From Myxococcales bacterium 68-20 (GTDB lineage Bacteria; Myxococcota_A; Polyangia; Polyangiales; Polyangiaceae), in the NCBI GenBank assembly GCA_001899635.1, contig MKVQ01000009.1:1-64000 (forward strand): a stretch of 64,000 nucleotides of DNA, given 5' to 3'. Positions 51,938-61,677 of this stretch are shown here, piece by piece (position 1 is the stretch's first letter; each line of letters begins with the position of its first letter). The notes below the pieces were generated by a model. That model saw only the letters and a list, made by a program, of their open reading frames with translations, made no database searches and was not told the origin of the DNA. The position numbers and the translations under genes were made by a program.

Positions 51938-53728
51938 TCAGTGCACGTCGGCTTGATTGATCGGACGAAGCCCGACCGCTGCGGGCAGGGCATAGCTCGT
52001 ACATCCCGTGCCTCCCTTCCCTACGCCGCTGCCCCAGCCCCAGACCGTCACGCCGAACGGCGCCTTGCTCGCGATCTCGTGGCGGCCGTTGCGGCATGCC
52101 CCCTGGTCGACGCCGCCGGTGACGAGATCGAGCCGTGTGTACTCGTAGCGATCCCCGAGCGGCGACCACCCATCGAGCGCGCCGGCACAGTCGAGCTCGA
52201 CGTCTTCGAAGGCACCCGACGCTGCGCGAACGCGGACGACGACGAGATGGGTCGTCGGATAGGTCGGATCGGAGAAGAACACGTAGCTCTGGGCGAGCTG
52301 CTCGGGGGGCACGAGGCTCGTGAACTCCGGGTCGCCGGGGCAGCCGTGCTCGGCGCTCGGATCGACGGTGAGGCAGCCCGTCATGTACTCCGCGACGTAG
52401 AACGGGTGCGCCGAGTCCTGGCTGCGCACGACGAACGGCGTCCGCGATTCGATGATGACGTCGGAGCCGAGATCGAGCGTCGCCGGCGCGCCTTCGGGGG
52501 GCGCGGGCAGATAGGTCAGCGTGGTCCCGTCGACCGCGCCGATGACGCGGAACGCATGCGTCTCGTTTGCCGCCGGGACGCGGTCGCGATGCCCGACGGC
52601 GACGTATTCGGAGCCGAGGGCGGGCACGGGGACGAGCTGCTGGTGCGAAGCATCGCAGGGTGCGCCCCAGCAGCGGGTGCCGGCGATCGCCATGAAGGGC
52701 TGTTCGCTCGTGAGCGCGACCGCCGAGAGGTCGACCGGCTGCACGAGGTGATGGACCTCTCCTGCGCGCAGCTGGATCGTGTGAGCCTGGCCGATCGCGA
52801 GCGGAGGTACCGTGCCGGCGCCGGGGAGGCGACGCGCAAGCGGCCGCATCGTGACGGCTGTGTCGACCTCGGCGACGAGGTCGAGCCACGAGCGCTCAGT
52901 GATCGGCGCGGCTCCGCCGGCGACGGCCGTGAGGTACTTCGTTCCCCACGCGTTGATTGGAAGCAGCGTCGATGCTCCCGTCACGTAGCTATCGGCACCG
53001 CCGTACGGATAGATGTCGGACGCGCCGACGGGCTGCGTGGTGGTGATCACGAACGCAAGACCCGGCCCGGTATCCCGCGGCTGGCTCGACGTCGCCTTCA
53101 CCGCCGGCTCGGCCGGGCACGGACGATACTCCTGTGCGCTCGGGCCCGTGCCGGGAACGAAGCCGTGAGGGCCGGCGAGGAACGCGATGGCGAGCGTCGA
53201 CGGGGGAATGCGCCCGTCCGGGAGCTCCGTGTACCGGACGGCGCTCCCCGATCCCTCGGGGACGTACACGAACTTGCGTCCGTCGAGCTCGAGAGCGCCA
53301 TAGCGGAGCCTCACCTCGGCTGGATGGGGAGTCGTGTTGTTCAAGAATACCGCGAAGCAGCCCTGCGCTCCGAGGTACGCATCGGGCACGGTCGTGTAGA
53401 ACGCGCATCCCTCGGATGATTGCTTCGCCTTCGCCGCCTCGCACAGGTCCGGCGCACAGCTGCCGTCGTGGCAGCCGGCGACTCCGCACTCCGTGAGGAT
53501 GCTGCCGTCGCAGCGAACGACGCTGCGGCCGTCGGCGCTGCAGCCGCAGCTGACCTCGCTCAGCGGCGGGGGCGCCGTCCCTCCGTCTTCGTTCTCGACC
53601 TCGCGCGGGTCCTGGAACGCCGGTCGTTCGAGCGTGCTGCACGCGCCGAGGACCATGGCCAAGGCCGCCGCGAACACCGTCGCCCGGACGAGCCCCGGCC
53701 GCGAGGCGAGCTCAATCGAGATCGGCAT
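51938..53728 (-). CDS. IgGFc-binding-type lipoprotein
   Basis: 596 residues. Lipobox LGAC (Cys30). Cys-rich segment SCGCSADGRSVVRCDGSILTECGVAGCHDGSC, then CEAAK with the family start (SSEGCAFYTTVPDAYLGAQGCFAVFLNN). The central and C-terminal blocks, such as HHLVQPVDLSAVALTSEQPFMAIAG, FRVIGAVDGTTLTYLPAPPEGAP and GVTVWGWG, match the neighbour. Its start overlaps the previous stop by 17 bases. Confidence 0.85.
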   Translation of the reverse strand: MPISIELASRPGLVRATVFAAALAMVLGACSTLERPAFQDPREVENEDGGTAPPPLSEVSCGCSADGRSVVRCDGSILTECGVAGCHDGSCAPDLCEAAKAKQSSEGCAFYTTVPDAYLGAQGCFAVFLNNTTPHPAEVRLRYGALELDGRKFVYVPEGSGSAVRYTELPDGRIPPSTLAIAFLAGPHGFVPGTGPSAQEYRPCPAEPAVKATSSQPRDTGPGLAFVITTTQPVGASDIYPYGGADSYVTGASTLLPINAWGTKYLTAVAGGAAPITERSWLDLVAEVDTAVTMRPLARRLPGAGTVPPLAIGQAHTIQLRAGEVHHLVQPVDLSAVALTSEQPFMAIAGTRCWGAPCDASHQQLVPVPALGSEYVAVGHRDRVPAANETHAFRVIGAVDGTTLTYLPAPPEGAPATLDLGSDVIIESRTPFVVRSQDSAHPFYVAEYMTGCLTVDPSAEHGCPGDPEFTSLVPPEQLAQSYVFFSDPTYPTTHLVVVRVRAASGAFEDVELDCAGALDGWSPLGDRYEYTRLDLVTGGVDQGACRNGRHEIASKAPFGVTVWGWGSGVGKGGTGCTSYALPAAVGLRPINQADVH

Positions 53729-55562
53729 AGCTCACCTGGTTCACGGGACGGAACCCGGCGCCTGCAGGGTATCCGTAGCTGATGCGGCGGGTGTTGACGC
53801 CGTCCATTCCTCCGTCCGTCAGTCGGCCAACGCCCGTCGCGCGCGAGCCCCAGCCCCACATCGTCGCGGCGAACGGCTCGGCGCTCTGCATCGCCTGGCG
53901 CGCGCTGCTGCAGCCGTGCTGCGGAGCGAAGTTCCCTCGCATCAGATCGATGCGCGTGTACTCGTACTCTCCGTCCGGAGCGATCGGTGACCAGCCGTCG
54001 AGGACGCCTGCGCATTCGAGCGTGACATCGGCGAACCCGTTCGCTCCTCGCTTCCGGACGACGACGAGGTGAGCTTCGGGGAGCGTCGGATCGTACGCGA
54101 ACCGGTAGCTTCGGAGGAACTGGACATCGGCGAGCACCGGCACGACCTCGGGCCCTCCGCGGATGTCGTCGGCGCCCACGCCGGGATCGAGGTACGGCCC
54201 TGCGCCCGTCATGTAGGCGAAGAGCGCGAAGGGATGCTCGGCGTCCTGGCTCGCGACCACGAACGGCGCCGACGCGGCGAACTCGACGTATTGACCGCGG
54301 TCGAGCGTCACCGGCGCACCCGCGGGCGCACTCGGCTGGTACCGGAGCGTCGTGCCGTCGACCGCCCCGACGACGCGCCACACGGGCGACTCGGGGGTGC
54401 CCTCGTAGCGATCGCGGTGGCGCACGGCCGGGTAGACGTGACCGAGCGAAGAGACGGGCCAGAGCTGCGTGTGGGCGAGATCGCGGCTCGGGACTCCGGT
54501 CGGCACCTGGAGCGGTGCGCCGGAGAAGACCCCGACCGGCTTGTTGGAATGGACGAGGCTGCCGCTCAGGTTGCCGAGCTGACGAATCTGGATCGTCTCG
54601 CCCCGTCGAAGCGCATAGGTGGGACGTTCGCCGGCCTGGCCGCCGGCCACGGTGGGAGCTCCGAGCAGCCGCTGGCTCGGCTGGAGCTCGACGACCGTGC
54701 CGTCTTCGGCCGCCGCGATCTGGAGCCAGCCCGCTGCCGCGGGCGACAGGTTCGCCGTGTCGGCGGGCACGCTGACGACGTAGTCGGTGCCCCACGCGCT
54801 CGTCGACGCGAGCAGCGCGCCGCTCCGCCCGCCACCTCCGGTGTCGAACGTGTCGCTCGAGAACGGCTCGATGGCGTGGATCTGTACCGGCGCGCCCGCC
54901 GTCACCACGAACGCGGGCGTCCGGCCCGTCGTCGCGATCCCGACATCGCGGAAATCCCAGATCCGATCGCCCTTCAGCGGTACGAGGCCGCGTTCGCACT
55001 GGAGCCCTCGTCCGACGACTTCGGTCTCGAGGCCCACAAGCGCGAGGACAGCCGTCGTGCCGGGCGGGATCTCGTCACCGGCGATCGGCGCAAACCCCTC
55101 CACGCTGCGCATCTTGCCCGTGACGTCGAGGGCCTCGCCGTCGTAGCGCACGTCGATCTTCGCCGGCTGGCTCCAGACGTTGGTGATGAACAGCGCGTGA
55201 CAGCCGGAGCTCCCGTTGTTGATGACGCGCGGGACGACGTACGAGCAGCCGATGTTGCTCCGATTCGCCTCGGCCGCTTCGCAGGCAGGGACGCACCGTG
55301 CGCCGCTCCCGCACGCCAGCGCGCCGGTGCATCGCTCACGGAGCTCCCCTTTGCAGTCGACGACGTCGCGGAGATCTTCGGAGCATCGCAGCGGACACTC
55401 GGCTGCGGGCGGCTCTGCATCGGGCGGCGCGAGCGGCGGAGGCGCCGGCGGCTCGGCCGGTGGATCGGCGTAACCGCCTGATGCTCGCGAGCTGCAATGG
55501 AAAGAGATCGCAGAGGCGGAGAGGAGGCAGCACGCCTCGATGATCCTGCGGAGCTTCATCAT
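53712..55562 (-). CDS. IgGFc-binding-type lipoprotein
   Basis: 616 residues. N-terminus MMKLRRIIEACCLLSASAISFHCSS gives a lipoprotein signal (Cys23), then a Pro-rich linker and a Cys-rich segment (CPLRCSEDLRDVVDCKGELRERC). Block matches to the downstream paralogue: CEAAEANRSNIGCSYVVP, LHSNKPVGVFSGAP, VWRVVGAVDGTTLRYQPSAPAG, MWGWGS. It is 17 bases downstream of the propeller lipoprotein gene stop and part of the ECF operon. Confidence 0.85.
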   Translation of the reverse strand: MMKLRRIIEACCLLSASAISFHCSSRASGGYADPPAEPPAPPPLAPPDAEPPAAECPLRCSEDLRDVVDCKGELRERCTGALACGSGARCVPACEAAEANRSNIGCSYVVPRVINNGSSGCHALFITNVWSQPAKIDVRYDGEALDVTGKMRSVEGFAPIAGDEIPPGTTAVLALVGLETEVVGRGLQCERGLVPLKGDRIWDFRDVGIATTGRTPAFVVTAGAPVQIHAIEPFSSDTFDTGGGGRSGALLASTSAWGTDYVVSVPADTANLSPAAAGWLQIAAAEDGTVVELQPSQRLLGAPTVAGGQAGERPTYALRRGETIQIRQLGNLSGSLVHSNKPVGVFSGAPLQVPTGVPSRDLAHTQLWPVSSLGHVYPAVRHRDRYEGTPESPVWRVVGAVDGTTLRYQPSAPAGAPVTLDRGQYVEFAASAPFVVASQDAEHPFALFAYMTGAGPYLDPGVGADDIRGGPEVVPVLADVQFLRSYRFAYDPTLPEAHLVVVRKRGANGFADVTLECAGVLDGWSPIAPDGEYEYTRIDLMRGNFAPQHGCSSARQAMQSAEPFAATMWGWGSRATGVGRLTDGGMDGVNTRRISYGYPAGAGFRPVNQVSYADLD

Positions 55563-55579
55563 GGACCTCGTCGAAGGGG

Positions 55580-56950
55580 TCAACGTGGCGTCAGCCGACG
55601 GAGCACGGGTGTCTGTTGATTGGTCGCCCCGAGATGACCGACGTAGTCGAGCCAGAGGAGGCTGCCGTCGACCACGACCGGCGCGTGCATCACCACTGCG
55701 CCGGGGACGTCGCCGAGTGTGTCCGTGCGACCTGTGGTGGCGACGCGCGTGACGGGGCCGTTCGCGCCGGGGATCATCGTCAAGAGCGAGTGCGTCTCGT
55801 CGTCGAGCTCGGGTCCTCGACCGTTCGTCCAGAAGAGGCGAGCTCCGTCGAAGGCGATTCCTGTCGGCATCGCGCCCGCGCCGTGCAGCTGCTCGATCTT
55901 GTTCGTCGCGCCAGTCCACCGGAAGACGGCGCGGTCGCCGTACTGGTCGGGACCGTCCCAGCAAGCGCCGGCGGCCCACGCGATCCCGTCTCCAGTCGTC
56001 ACGATGGCACGGACATCCTCGCTCGAGGCGATGTCGGTGCGCTCCATGGTCGTCAGGTCGAGGCGCGCGATCGGTAGAGAGCCCTGCCCGCAGAAGCCGT
56101 ACTCGGCGAAGTACAGCGAGTCTCCCTCGACGGCGATCGCGCTGACGCCTTGGGTGAGAAGCTCCTCGATCGTGCCGTCCGCGAACGCCAGACGACGAAC
56201 GCCGCTCCGATTCCCGATGTAGAGGTGCGTCGCCGACCGTGCGAAGTCCGTCTGGAGCCCCCCCGGGACGGGAAGAAGCGTTGCGACGCCGCCGTCGAGG
56301 TCTCCCTTCGGCATGACGAAGACGGAGCCTCTCGTCGCGTAGTAGATGTGCGTGTCGGTGACGACCATCCCGGGCTTGCCGTTATTCACCGTCGCGATGC
56401 GAGTGAATGGCCAGAGCGTCGCGCGCGGAGCTCGGAGGATCGCACGCTCCGTGAGCACGTAGACGAAGTCGTCGTCGAACGCGATCGCTTCACCTCGGCT
56501 CATGAGCGGCGTGCCGTCGAGGAGCGGGAAGTCCTCGATGACGCGGCATGCCCCGATCGCGCAGCTGGCGGTCGCGCCGGGGCTCGAGGCGTCGCCGCCG
56601 GCGTCGAACGCGCTCGAGGCGATGCTGCATGCGTTGCCACACGCGCCGCAGTGAAGGACGTCGGTCTGGAGATCAACGCAGGCGTCGTCGCAGAGCGCCG
56701 AGCGCTCCTTCGGACACTGACATCCGCCGTCGTAGCAGAACGAAAATGCCGGGCAGACGAGCTCGCCGCACGTCGGTCGGGGCGCGCCGGTGTCCGGTGA
56801 CGTGCCGTCCGGCGGTGTCAGAGGCAGGCCCGCCTCCGCCTCTTGCGAGGGAGGCGGGAGTTGATTGATGTCTCCGACCGTGACCGCTTCGGCGGCGCAG
56901 GCGACGAGCGCGATCGAGAGTACGAGGATGGGCCTTCGTCGTATGAACAT
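55580..56950 (-). CDS. Lipoprotein with a Cys-rich segment and beta-propeller
   Basis: 456 residues. Lipobox LVAC (Cys18). Residues about 60-140 are Cys-rich (CGELVCPAFSFCYDGGCQCP, DVLHCGACGNAC), a pattern frequent in myxobacterial surface proteins. The rest is a beta-propeller with repeats of about 45 residues (AIAFDDDFVYVLTERAILRAP, GMVVTDTHIYYATRGSVFVMP, LYIGNRSGVRRLAFADG). Probably surface binding. Function unknown. Confidence 0.78.
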   Translation of the reverse strand: MFIRRRPILVLSIALVACAAEAVTVGDINQLPPPSQEAEAGLPLTPPDGTSPDTGAPRPTCGELVCPAFSFCYDGGCQCPKERSALCDDACVDLQTDVLHCGACGNACSIASSAFDAGGDASSPGATASCAIGACRVIEDFPLLDGTPLMSRGEAIAFDDDFVYVLTERAILRAPRATLWPFTRIATVNNGKPGMVVTDTHIYYATRGSVFVMPKGDLDGGVATLLPVPGGLQTDFARSATHLYIGNRSGVRRLAFADGTIEELLTQGVSAIAVEGDSLYFAEYGFCGQGSLPIARLDLTTMERTDIASSEDVRAIVTTGDGIAWAAGACWDGPDQYGDRAVFRWTGATNKIEQLHGAGAMPTGIAFDGARLFWTNGRGPELDDETHSLLTMIPGANGPVTRVATTGRTDTLGDVPGAVVMHAPVVVDGSLLWLDYVGHLGATNQQTPVLRRLTPR

Positions 56951-56971
56951 CTCGGTTCTCCGTTGGGATCT

Positions 56972-57802
56972 TCAGCGCGCCGAACCAGGGCGTGCCCCCT
57001 CGAGGAGGTCCTTCATTCGACGAGCGACAGGCGCGCCCGCGCGATCGCGAACGAACGGCTCCGCCACGCGCTCGGCCTCGCTCCTCCGGCCTGCGGCGAC
57101 GAGCGCCTCGACGCGGAGCAGCGCGGACTCCTCCGCGAAGGGCGTCGCCGGGTACTTCCGCCCGTGGTCGTCGAGCACGGACATCGCCGCGTCCGGCGCG
57201 CTACGGACGAGGGCACGCGCGCGATCGAGCATCGCGAGCTCCTCGGCGAGCGTCCTCGCGCTCCCCGTCGAGGCGGGCGCCGGCGGAGCTCGATGCGTGG
57301 CGGGCGCAGCCGGCGGCCGCGAGGTGAGCGCGTGGTGCGGAGATCGAGGAGCATCCGGCAGGTCTGCCGCCGCGAGCACGGGAGCAGGAGGAGCCGCGAC
57401 GTCCGGCGAGCGAACGATCGATGCGACCGGACCCGCGATCGAAACGGCTGGCTCGCTCGCCTCGGACATCCGCGGGCCCGCGCCTGAACCGGAGAACTGC
57501 CTGATGGAGAGCGCTCCGGTGAGCGCGATCGTTCCGGCGAACAGCACGAGCTTCGCGGTGGTCGACCCGGCCAGGGAGCTCCATCCGTTCGCGGCGATGT
57601 CTCGAGTCGCCTCGGCGATGTCTCCGCCGGCGGCATGCCCAGGTCCGCTCTGCGGGTCGCCGCCAGCGGCGATCGTCGCCGCCGACGCCCCGAGACCGAC
57701 GCGTTCGAGCTCGCGCTCGAGCGCACCTGGGTCCGGCCGATCCTCGCGTGCCGATTCGAGGAGCATGCGCGCGTCTTGATCGAGAAAGGGCAGCTCCTTC
57801 AT
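56972..57802 (-). CDS. Single-TM TPR-like protein, probable anti-sigma partner
   Basis: 276 residues. N-terminal cytoplasmic part of about 80 residues, a membrane segment (TAKLVLFAGTIALTGALSI), a Pro/Ala-rich linker and a C-terminal helical region (ELAMLDRARALVRSAPDAAMSVLDDHGRKYP... and SALLRVEALVAAGRRSEAERVA) like tetratricopeptide repeats. In myxobacteria such proteins follow ECF sigma genes and are thought to hold sigma at the membrane. Its ATG overlaps the sigma stop (ATGA). Confidence 0.72.
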   Translation of the reverse strand: MKELPFLDQDARMLLESAREDRPDPGALERELERVGLGASAATIAAGGDPQSGPGHAAGGDIAEATRDIAANGWSSLAGSTTAKLVLFAGTIALTGALSIRQFSGSGAGPRMSEASEPAVSIAGPVASIVRSPDVAAPPAPVLAAADLPDAPRSPHHALTSRPPAAPATHRAPPAPASTGSARTLAEELAMLDRARALVRSAPDAAMSVLDDHGRKYPATPFAEESALLRVEALVAAGRRSEAERVAEPFVRDRAGAPVARRMKDLLEGARPGSAR

Positions 57803-58395
57803 CGGCGTTCTCCCGTGGACGGAAGACGGGCTCTGGCCGCCGCCTCGGCGAACTGTTCTCGGGCGCGCCGGAGCCTGGAAGCCGCAGTGCCCGGAGGGAT
57901 CTGGAGCGACTCGGCGATCTTCGCGGTCGTCCATTGCTCGACCTCGTGCAGGACGAGCACGACGCGCAGATCGGGATCGAGCGTGTTGAGGACTTTGTCG
58001 AGCATCGCTCGACACTGCTTCTGCTCGAGAAGCTCCTCCGGCGACGGCGCGGCCGACGCGAGCTCCTCGATCGGTGTCGCCACCTGGTTACGGACGCGCG
58101 CTTGCTCTGCACGTCGAAATTCGGACGCGACGCGGACGCAGACCTGGATGGCGAACGCCTGCTCCTTCTCGGGCGCGATCTCGCCGAGGCGGCGCATGAC
58201 CACGTCGATCACGCGTGAGACGGCCTCGTCCGTCCGGTTCGAGGGAACACCGAAGCGGCGGACGCTTCGCCAGAGCAGCGCATGATGGCTCTCGATGAAG
58301 CGCCGGAGCCGAGCTCTACCGGCGGACGCTTCGGCCTCTTCTTTCGCGTCGGCGACGCAAGGAGGCGCTGTGGGGTATGACTCGACGCGGATCAT
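57799..58395 (-). CDS. ECF-type RNA polymerase sigma factor
   Basis: 198 residues. Sigma region 2 is divergent but present (ESHHALLWRSVRRFGVPSNRTDEAVSRVIDVVMRRLGEIAPEKEQAFAIQVC). Region 4: LDPDLRVVLVLHEVEQWTTAKIAESLQIPPGTAASRLRRAREQF. It should direct transcription of its own operon of envelope lipoproteins. Its stop overlaps the TPR-like gene start. Confidence 0.88.
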   Translation of the reverse strand: MIRVESYPTAPPCVADAKEEAEASAGRARLRRFIESHHALLWRSVRRFGVPSNRTDEAVSRVIDVVMRRLGEIAPEKEQAFAIQVCVRVASEFRRAEQARVRNQVATPIEELASAAPSPEELLEQKQCRAMLDKVLNTLDPDLRVVLVLHEVEQWTTAKIAESLQIPPGTAASRLRRAREQFAEAAARARLPSTGERR

Positions 58396-58437
58396 CCTCG
58401 CCTTGCGCGTTCCATGGGGCAGGTTCGCGACGATTGA

Positions 58438-59451
58438 TCACGGAATCGGCAACATCGCTCCCAGACCGATCGAGACCGCCACGCTGCGGAGGCCCTCGAG
58501 GCGAGCGAGATCCCGCTCGATTCGATAACCGGTGACGGGGACCAGAGCAAAGGCGTCCAGCTCGAGGTCGACGCCGCCGAGCGATGCGGAGAGCCTCAGC
58601 CCTGCGCCGGCGTCGAGCCAGGCGAGCGCGTGATGCGCCTCGAAGGACCGCGCAGCCGTGATCGACGTGAGGAAGAGCCCGGGGTCCACCCGGCCGCAAA
58701 GCCCAGCCGTGATGCGCTCCCGTCGAACGTTCCGGCACGCATCCAGCGGGATGGTCAGCCAGCGATGTTGCACGCTGCCAAGCTCGACCGTATTCCGCGC
58801 CCACGTGAGGCGAACGCCTCCGCGCAGCTCCGTCCCGCCGGCGCCGAGCGTGACACCGCCCGCCGCCGTGACGTCGAGCGCGGGTCGGCTCACGAAGCCG
58901 AGCACCACGCCCGAGCGCCAGCCGGCCCGGAGGCGTGAAGCCTTCGACGCTGGGAGAGCGACCGCCGGCGGCCTGGTGGTCGGCGGGACGTCGGCGGGTC
59001 GAGTAGGTCGGGGCGCCACCGCCGGCGGAGGCGCGGCCGCCGGCGAGAGCCGGACGACCTCGGGCTCCGCTTCGAGCCACGAGCTCGCGACGAATGCGAG
59101 CGCCTGCACGATCTCCGTGCAGCTCGTCCCCTCGATGTCACGTTCATCGCGGCCGGATGCACCCTCGAACGTCGCGTGTCCGATGAAGCCGTCTCGCGCG
59201 GCGTCGATACGCACGTGCAACACCGCCGGGGCGCCTCGCTGGACGACCACCGGTCTCCGCACGCGCAGGGCGAGCTCCGAGCCGAGCGTCTCCACGGACA
59301 CCGGCGCGCTCGAGGCGCAGATGCTGGCGGAGATGTCGAGCTCGAGTTGGAGAGGCTCCTCCGCCGACGCGACGCCGGCGGCGAGCATCACCACGCAAAG
59401 GCCGGCGCTCGCGATGATGCGTCGGATCGAAGCAGAGGACCGAACCCGCAA
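58438..59451 (-). CDS. Secreted protein of unknown function, ECF operon
   Basis: 337 residues with a cleavable signal (GLCVVMLAAGVASA, cut near 30). Residues 30-140 are a small beta-rich domain (LELDISASICASSAPVSVETLGSELALRVRR), then a Pro-rich linker (residues 140-175) and a beta-rich C-terminal domain that looks like an outer-membrane barrel (GWRSGVVLGFVSRPALDVTAAGGVTLGAGG). No family recognised. It lies 42 bases upstream of the sigma gene in the same direction and may be in its operon. Confidence 0.65.
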   Translation of the reverse strand: MRVRSSASIRRIIASAGLCVVMLAAGVASAEEPLQLELDISASICASSAPVSVETLGSELALRVRRPVVVQRGAPAVLHVRIDAARDGFIGHATFEGASGRDERDIEGTSCTEIVQALAFVASSWLEAEPEVVRLSPAAAPPPAVAPRPTRPADVPPTTRPPAVALPASKASRLRAGWRSGVVLGFVSRPALDVTAAGGVTLGAGGTELRGGVRLTWARNTVELGSVQHRWLTIPLDACRNVRRERITAGLCGRVDPGLFLTSITAARSFEAHHALAWLDAGAGLRLSASLGGVDLELDAFALVPVTGYRIERDLARLEGLRSVAVSIGLGAMLPIP

Positions 59452-59559
59452 GGAGACGAGACTCTAACAGCCTCCCGGCCGGCGCGATCCCGTCGACCTG
59501 GCACCACCTCCGAGCTCACAGAAGCCTTGTCGCCGACAGAGCGTGCGCGGTGCGCGGAG

Positions 59560-61377
59560 TCAGCTCGCGTCGACGGCCGCGGCGGCGTCGGCGTTCAGCG
59601 CCCTTCCCTCGCGGCGCGGTGTCGTGAGCGGCGTGGGCTTCTGGACGTTGCCGTGGAGGAGGACCTTGCCGGCATCGAGGCCGCCCGTCATCTCGAGCTG
59701 GAAGCGCTCGGCGTCGCGGCGGCGGACCTCGGCGACGACCTCCGCGGCCTCCTCCGGCGAGAGCCCCAGCGCCTCGAGGGCCGCGCCGCCGAAGAGCATC
59801 GCCGACTCGAACGTCTCGCGGACCTGCACGTCGACGCCGGCGTCCACCAGGTCCCGCGCGTGCTGTCGGTCGTACGAGCGCGCGAGGAGGCGCGCCTGCG
59901 AGAACTCGTGGTGGACGAGCTCGACGATGCGTTTCGTCGCCGACTTGTCGTCGACGCAGACGGCGACGAGCTGCGCCTCGTGCGCGCCCGACGCCCGGAG
60001 CACGTCGAGCCGCGTGCCGTCGCCGTAGTAGACCTTGAAGCCGAAATCGGACGCGCTGCGGATCATGTCGACGTCATTGTCGATGATCGTGACGTCGACA
60101 CCGCGCGCGAGGAGCGACTGACTGACGACCTGACCGAAGCGGCCGAAGCCGATGAGCAGCGCGCGGCCGTGGAGATCGTTCGCCTCCTCGATGCCGTCGA
60201 ACGACGCGCGCGCCTTCGGGATGAGCCGGCGTGCCACCAGCGTCACGAGGGGCGTCAGTGCCATCGATAGGATGATGACCGCGCTCATGTTGGCGTTCAC
60301 CGTCGGGTCGATGACCTTGCTCGAGACCGCCGCCGCGAAGAGCACGAAGGCAAACTCGCCCCCTTGCGCCATGAGAACGGCGCGGTCGAGCGCGTCTTCG
60401 CGGCTCGCGCCCATGAGCCGCGCGACGACGAAGATGCAGAGCGCCTTCACGACCATCATCGCGACGACCGCCGCGAGGACGAGCTTCCAGCTGCCGGCGA
60501 CGACCGACAGATCGAGCGCCATGCCGACGCCGAGGAAGAAGAGGCCGAGCAGGAGGCCGCGAAACGGCTCGATGTCGGCTTCGAGCTGGTGACGGAACGT
60601 CGACTCCGAGAGGAGGACTCCGGCCAGGAACGCGCCCATCGCCATCGAGAGGCCGCCGACCTGCATCAGGAGCGCCGCACCGAGGACGACGAGGAGGGCC
60701 GCTGCCGTCATCACCTCGCGCGCCTTCGCGGCGGCGAGGAGCCGGAAGAGCGGGTTCAGCAGAAAGCGGCCGGCGGCGACCAGGAGCACGATGGCGCCGA
60801 GCGCCATGCCGATCGAGAGCAAGCGCGACCCGCTCGCGTGCGCGGGGACCTCCGGTGACAGGAACGCGACGAGCGCGAGGAGCGGGACGATCAGGAGATC
60901 CTCGAACAATAGGATCGAGACGATCTTCTGGCCGCGCGGGAGCGAGACGTCGCCACGTTCGCCGAGCAGCTGCATGACCACCGCCGTCGACGTGAGCACG
61001 AAGCCCATCGCGCCGACGAAGGCCGTGGCGGGCGGCATCCCGAACGCGAGCAGCACGCCGGTGAGGAAGATCGCGCAGACGACGATCTGCAGCGTGCCGA
61101 GGCCGAAGATCTCGCGCCGCAGGCTCCAGAGGTGCGAAGGGCGCATCTCGAGCCCGATGACGAACAGGAACATCACGACGCCGAGCTCGGCGACGTGGAG
61201 GATGCCCTCGGGATCGCCGATCAAGCCGAGACCGAACGGTCCGATCACGACCCCCGCCGTGAGATAACCGAGCACCGAACCGAGCCCGAGCCGGCGGAAG
61301 AGCGGCACGGCCACTACCGCCGCGCCGAGCAGCGCGACCACCTTGCCCAGATCTCCCGCGCTGCTCTCGACGCTCAT
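59560..61377 (-). CDS. KefB/KefC-type monovalent cation:proton antiporter
   Basis: 605 residues, CPA2 family. The membrane domain (residues 1-385) has GLGSVLGYLTAGVVIGPFGLGLI, LGVVMFLFVIGLEMRP and GAMGFVLTSTAVVMQLL, as well as SILLFEDLLIVPLL. The TrkA-N domain starts at about 405 (RALLIGFGRFGQVVSQSLLARGVDVTIIDND), an NAD-binding site. Relatives release K+ in exchange for H+ under electrophile or acid stress. No KefF or KefG ancillary gene is adjacent. Confidence 0.93.
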   Translation of the reverse strand: MSVESSAGDLGKVVALLGAAVVAVPLFRRLGLGSVLGYLTAGVVIGPFGLGLIGDPEGILHVAELGVVMFLFVIGLEMRPSHLWSLRREIFGLGTLQIVVCAIFLTGVLLAFGMPPATAFVGAMGFVLTSTAVVMQLLGERGDVSLPRGQKIVSILLFEDLLIVPLLALVAFLSPEVPAHASGSRLLSIGMALGAIVLLVAAGRFLLNPLFRLLAAAKAREVMTAAALLVVLGAALLMQVGGLSMAMGAFLAGVLLSESTFRHQLEADIEPFRGLLLGLFFLGVGMALDLSVVAGSWKLVLAAVVAMMVVKALCIFVVARLMGASREDALDRAVLMAQGGEFAFVLFAAAVSSKVIDPTVNANMSAVIILSMALTPLVTLVARRLIPKARASFDGIEEANDLHGRALLIGFGRFGQVVSQSLLARGVDVTIIDNDVDMIRSASDFGFKVYYGDGTRLDVLRASGAHEAQLVAVCVDDKSATKRIVELVHHEFSQARLLARSYDRQHARDLVDAGVDVQVRETFESAMLFGGAALEALGLSPEEAAEVVAEVRRRDAERFQLEMTGGLDAGKVLLHGNVQKPTPLTTPRREGRALNADAAAAVDAS

Positions 61378-61677
61378 CGGCTTGCTGCCTCCGCGCCATC
61401 ACGACGCGTCCGATCGCCGAGGTACCACGCGGTGGCGTGAGATTCCACTGGCGCGCGGAGGACAAAGACGATGGGCGTCCTCACCGGCTCCCATTGCCAC
61501 GTCGAACCACGTCGTGGCCGCGAGCACGTCCCCTCGCAGACCACTCGCGCGACGACGCGCGCCGACTTCGCCGAGGGAGGGCATCACCCGTCGAACAGCT
61601 GATCGACCTCTCCGCGGCCATCATCTCGGCCCCGCCAAGATGTATATCAAGCCCCCCCTGCGTGACTCGCGATCAGC
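61378..61677. other. 300-base gap before the alcohol dehydrogenase stop
   Basis: No gene or clear hairpin recognised. It separates the antiporter start (61377) from the alcohol dehydrogenase stop (61678); the antiporter promoter must lie here. Confidence 0.4.
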
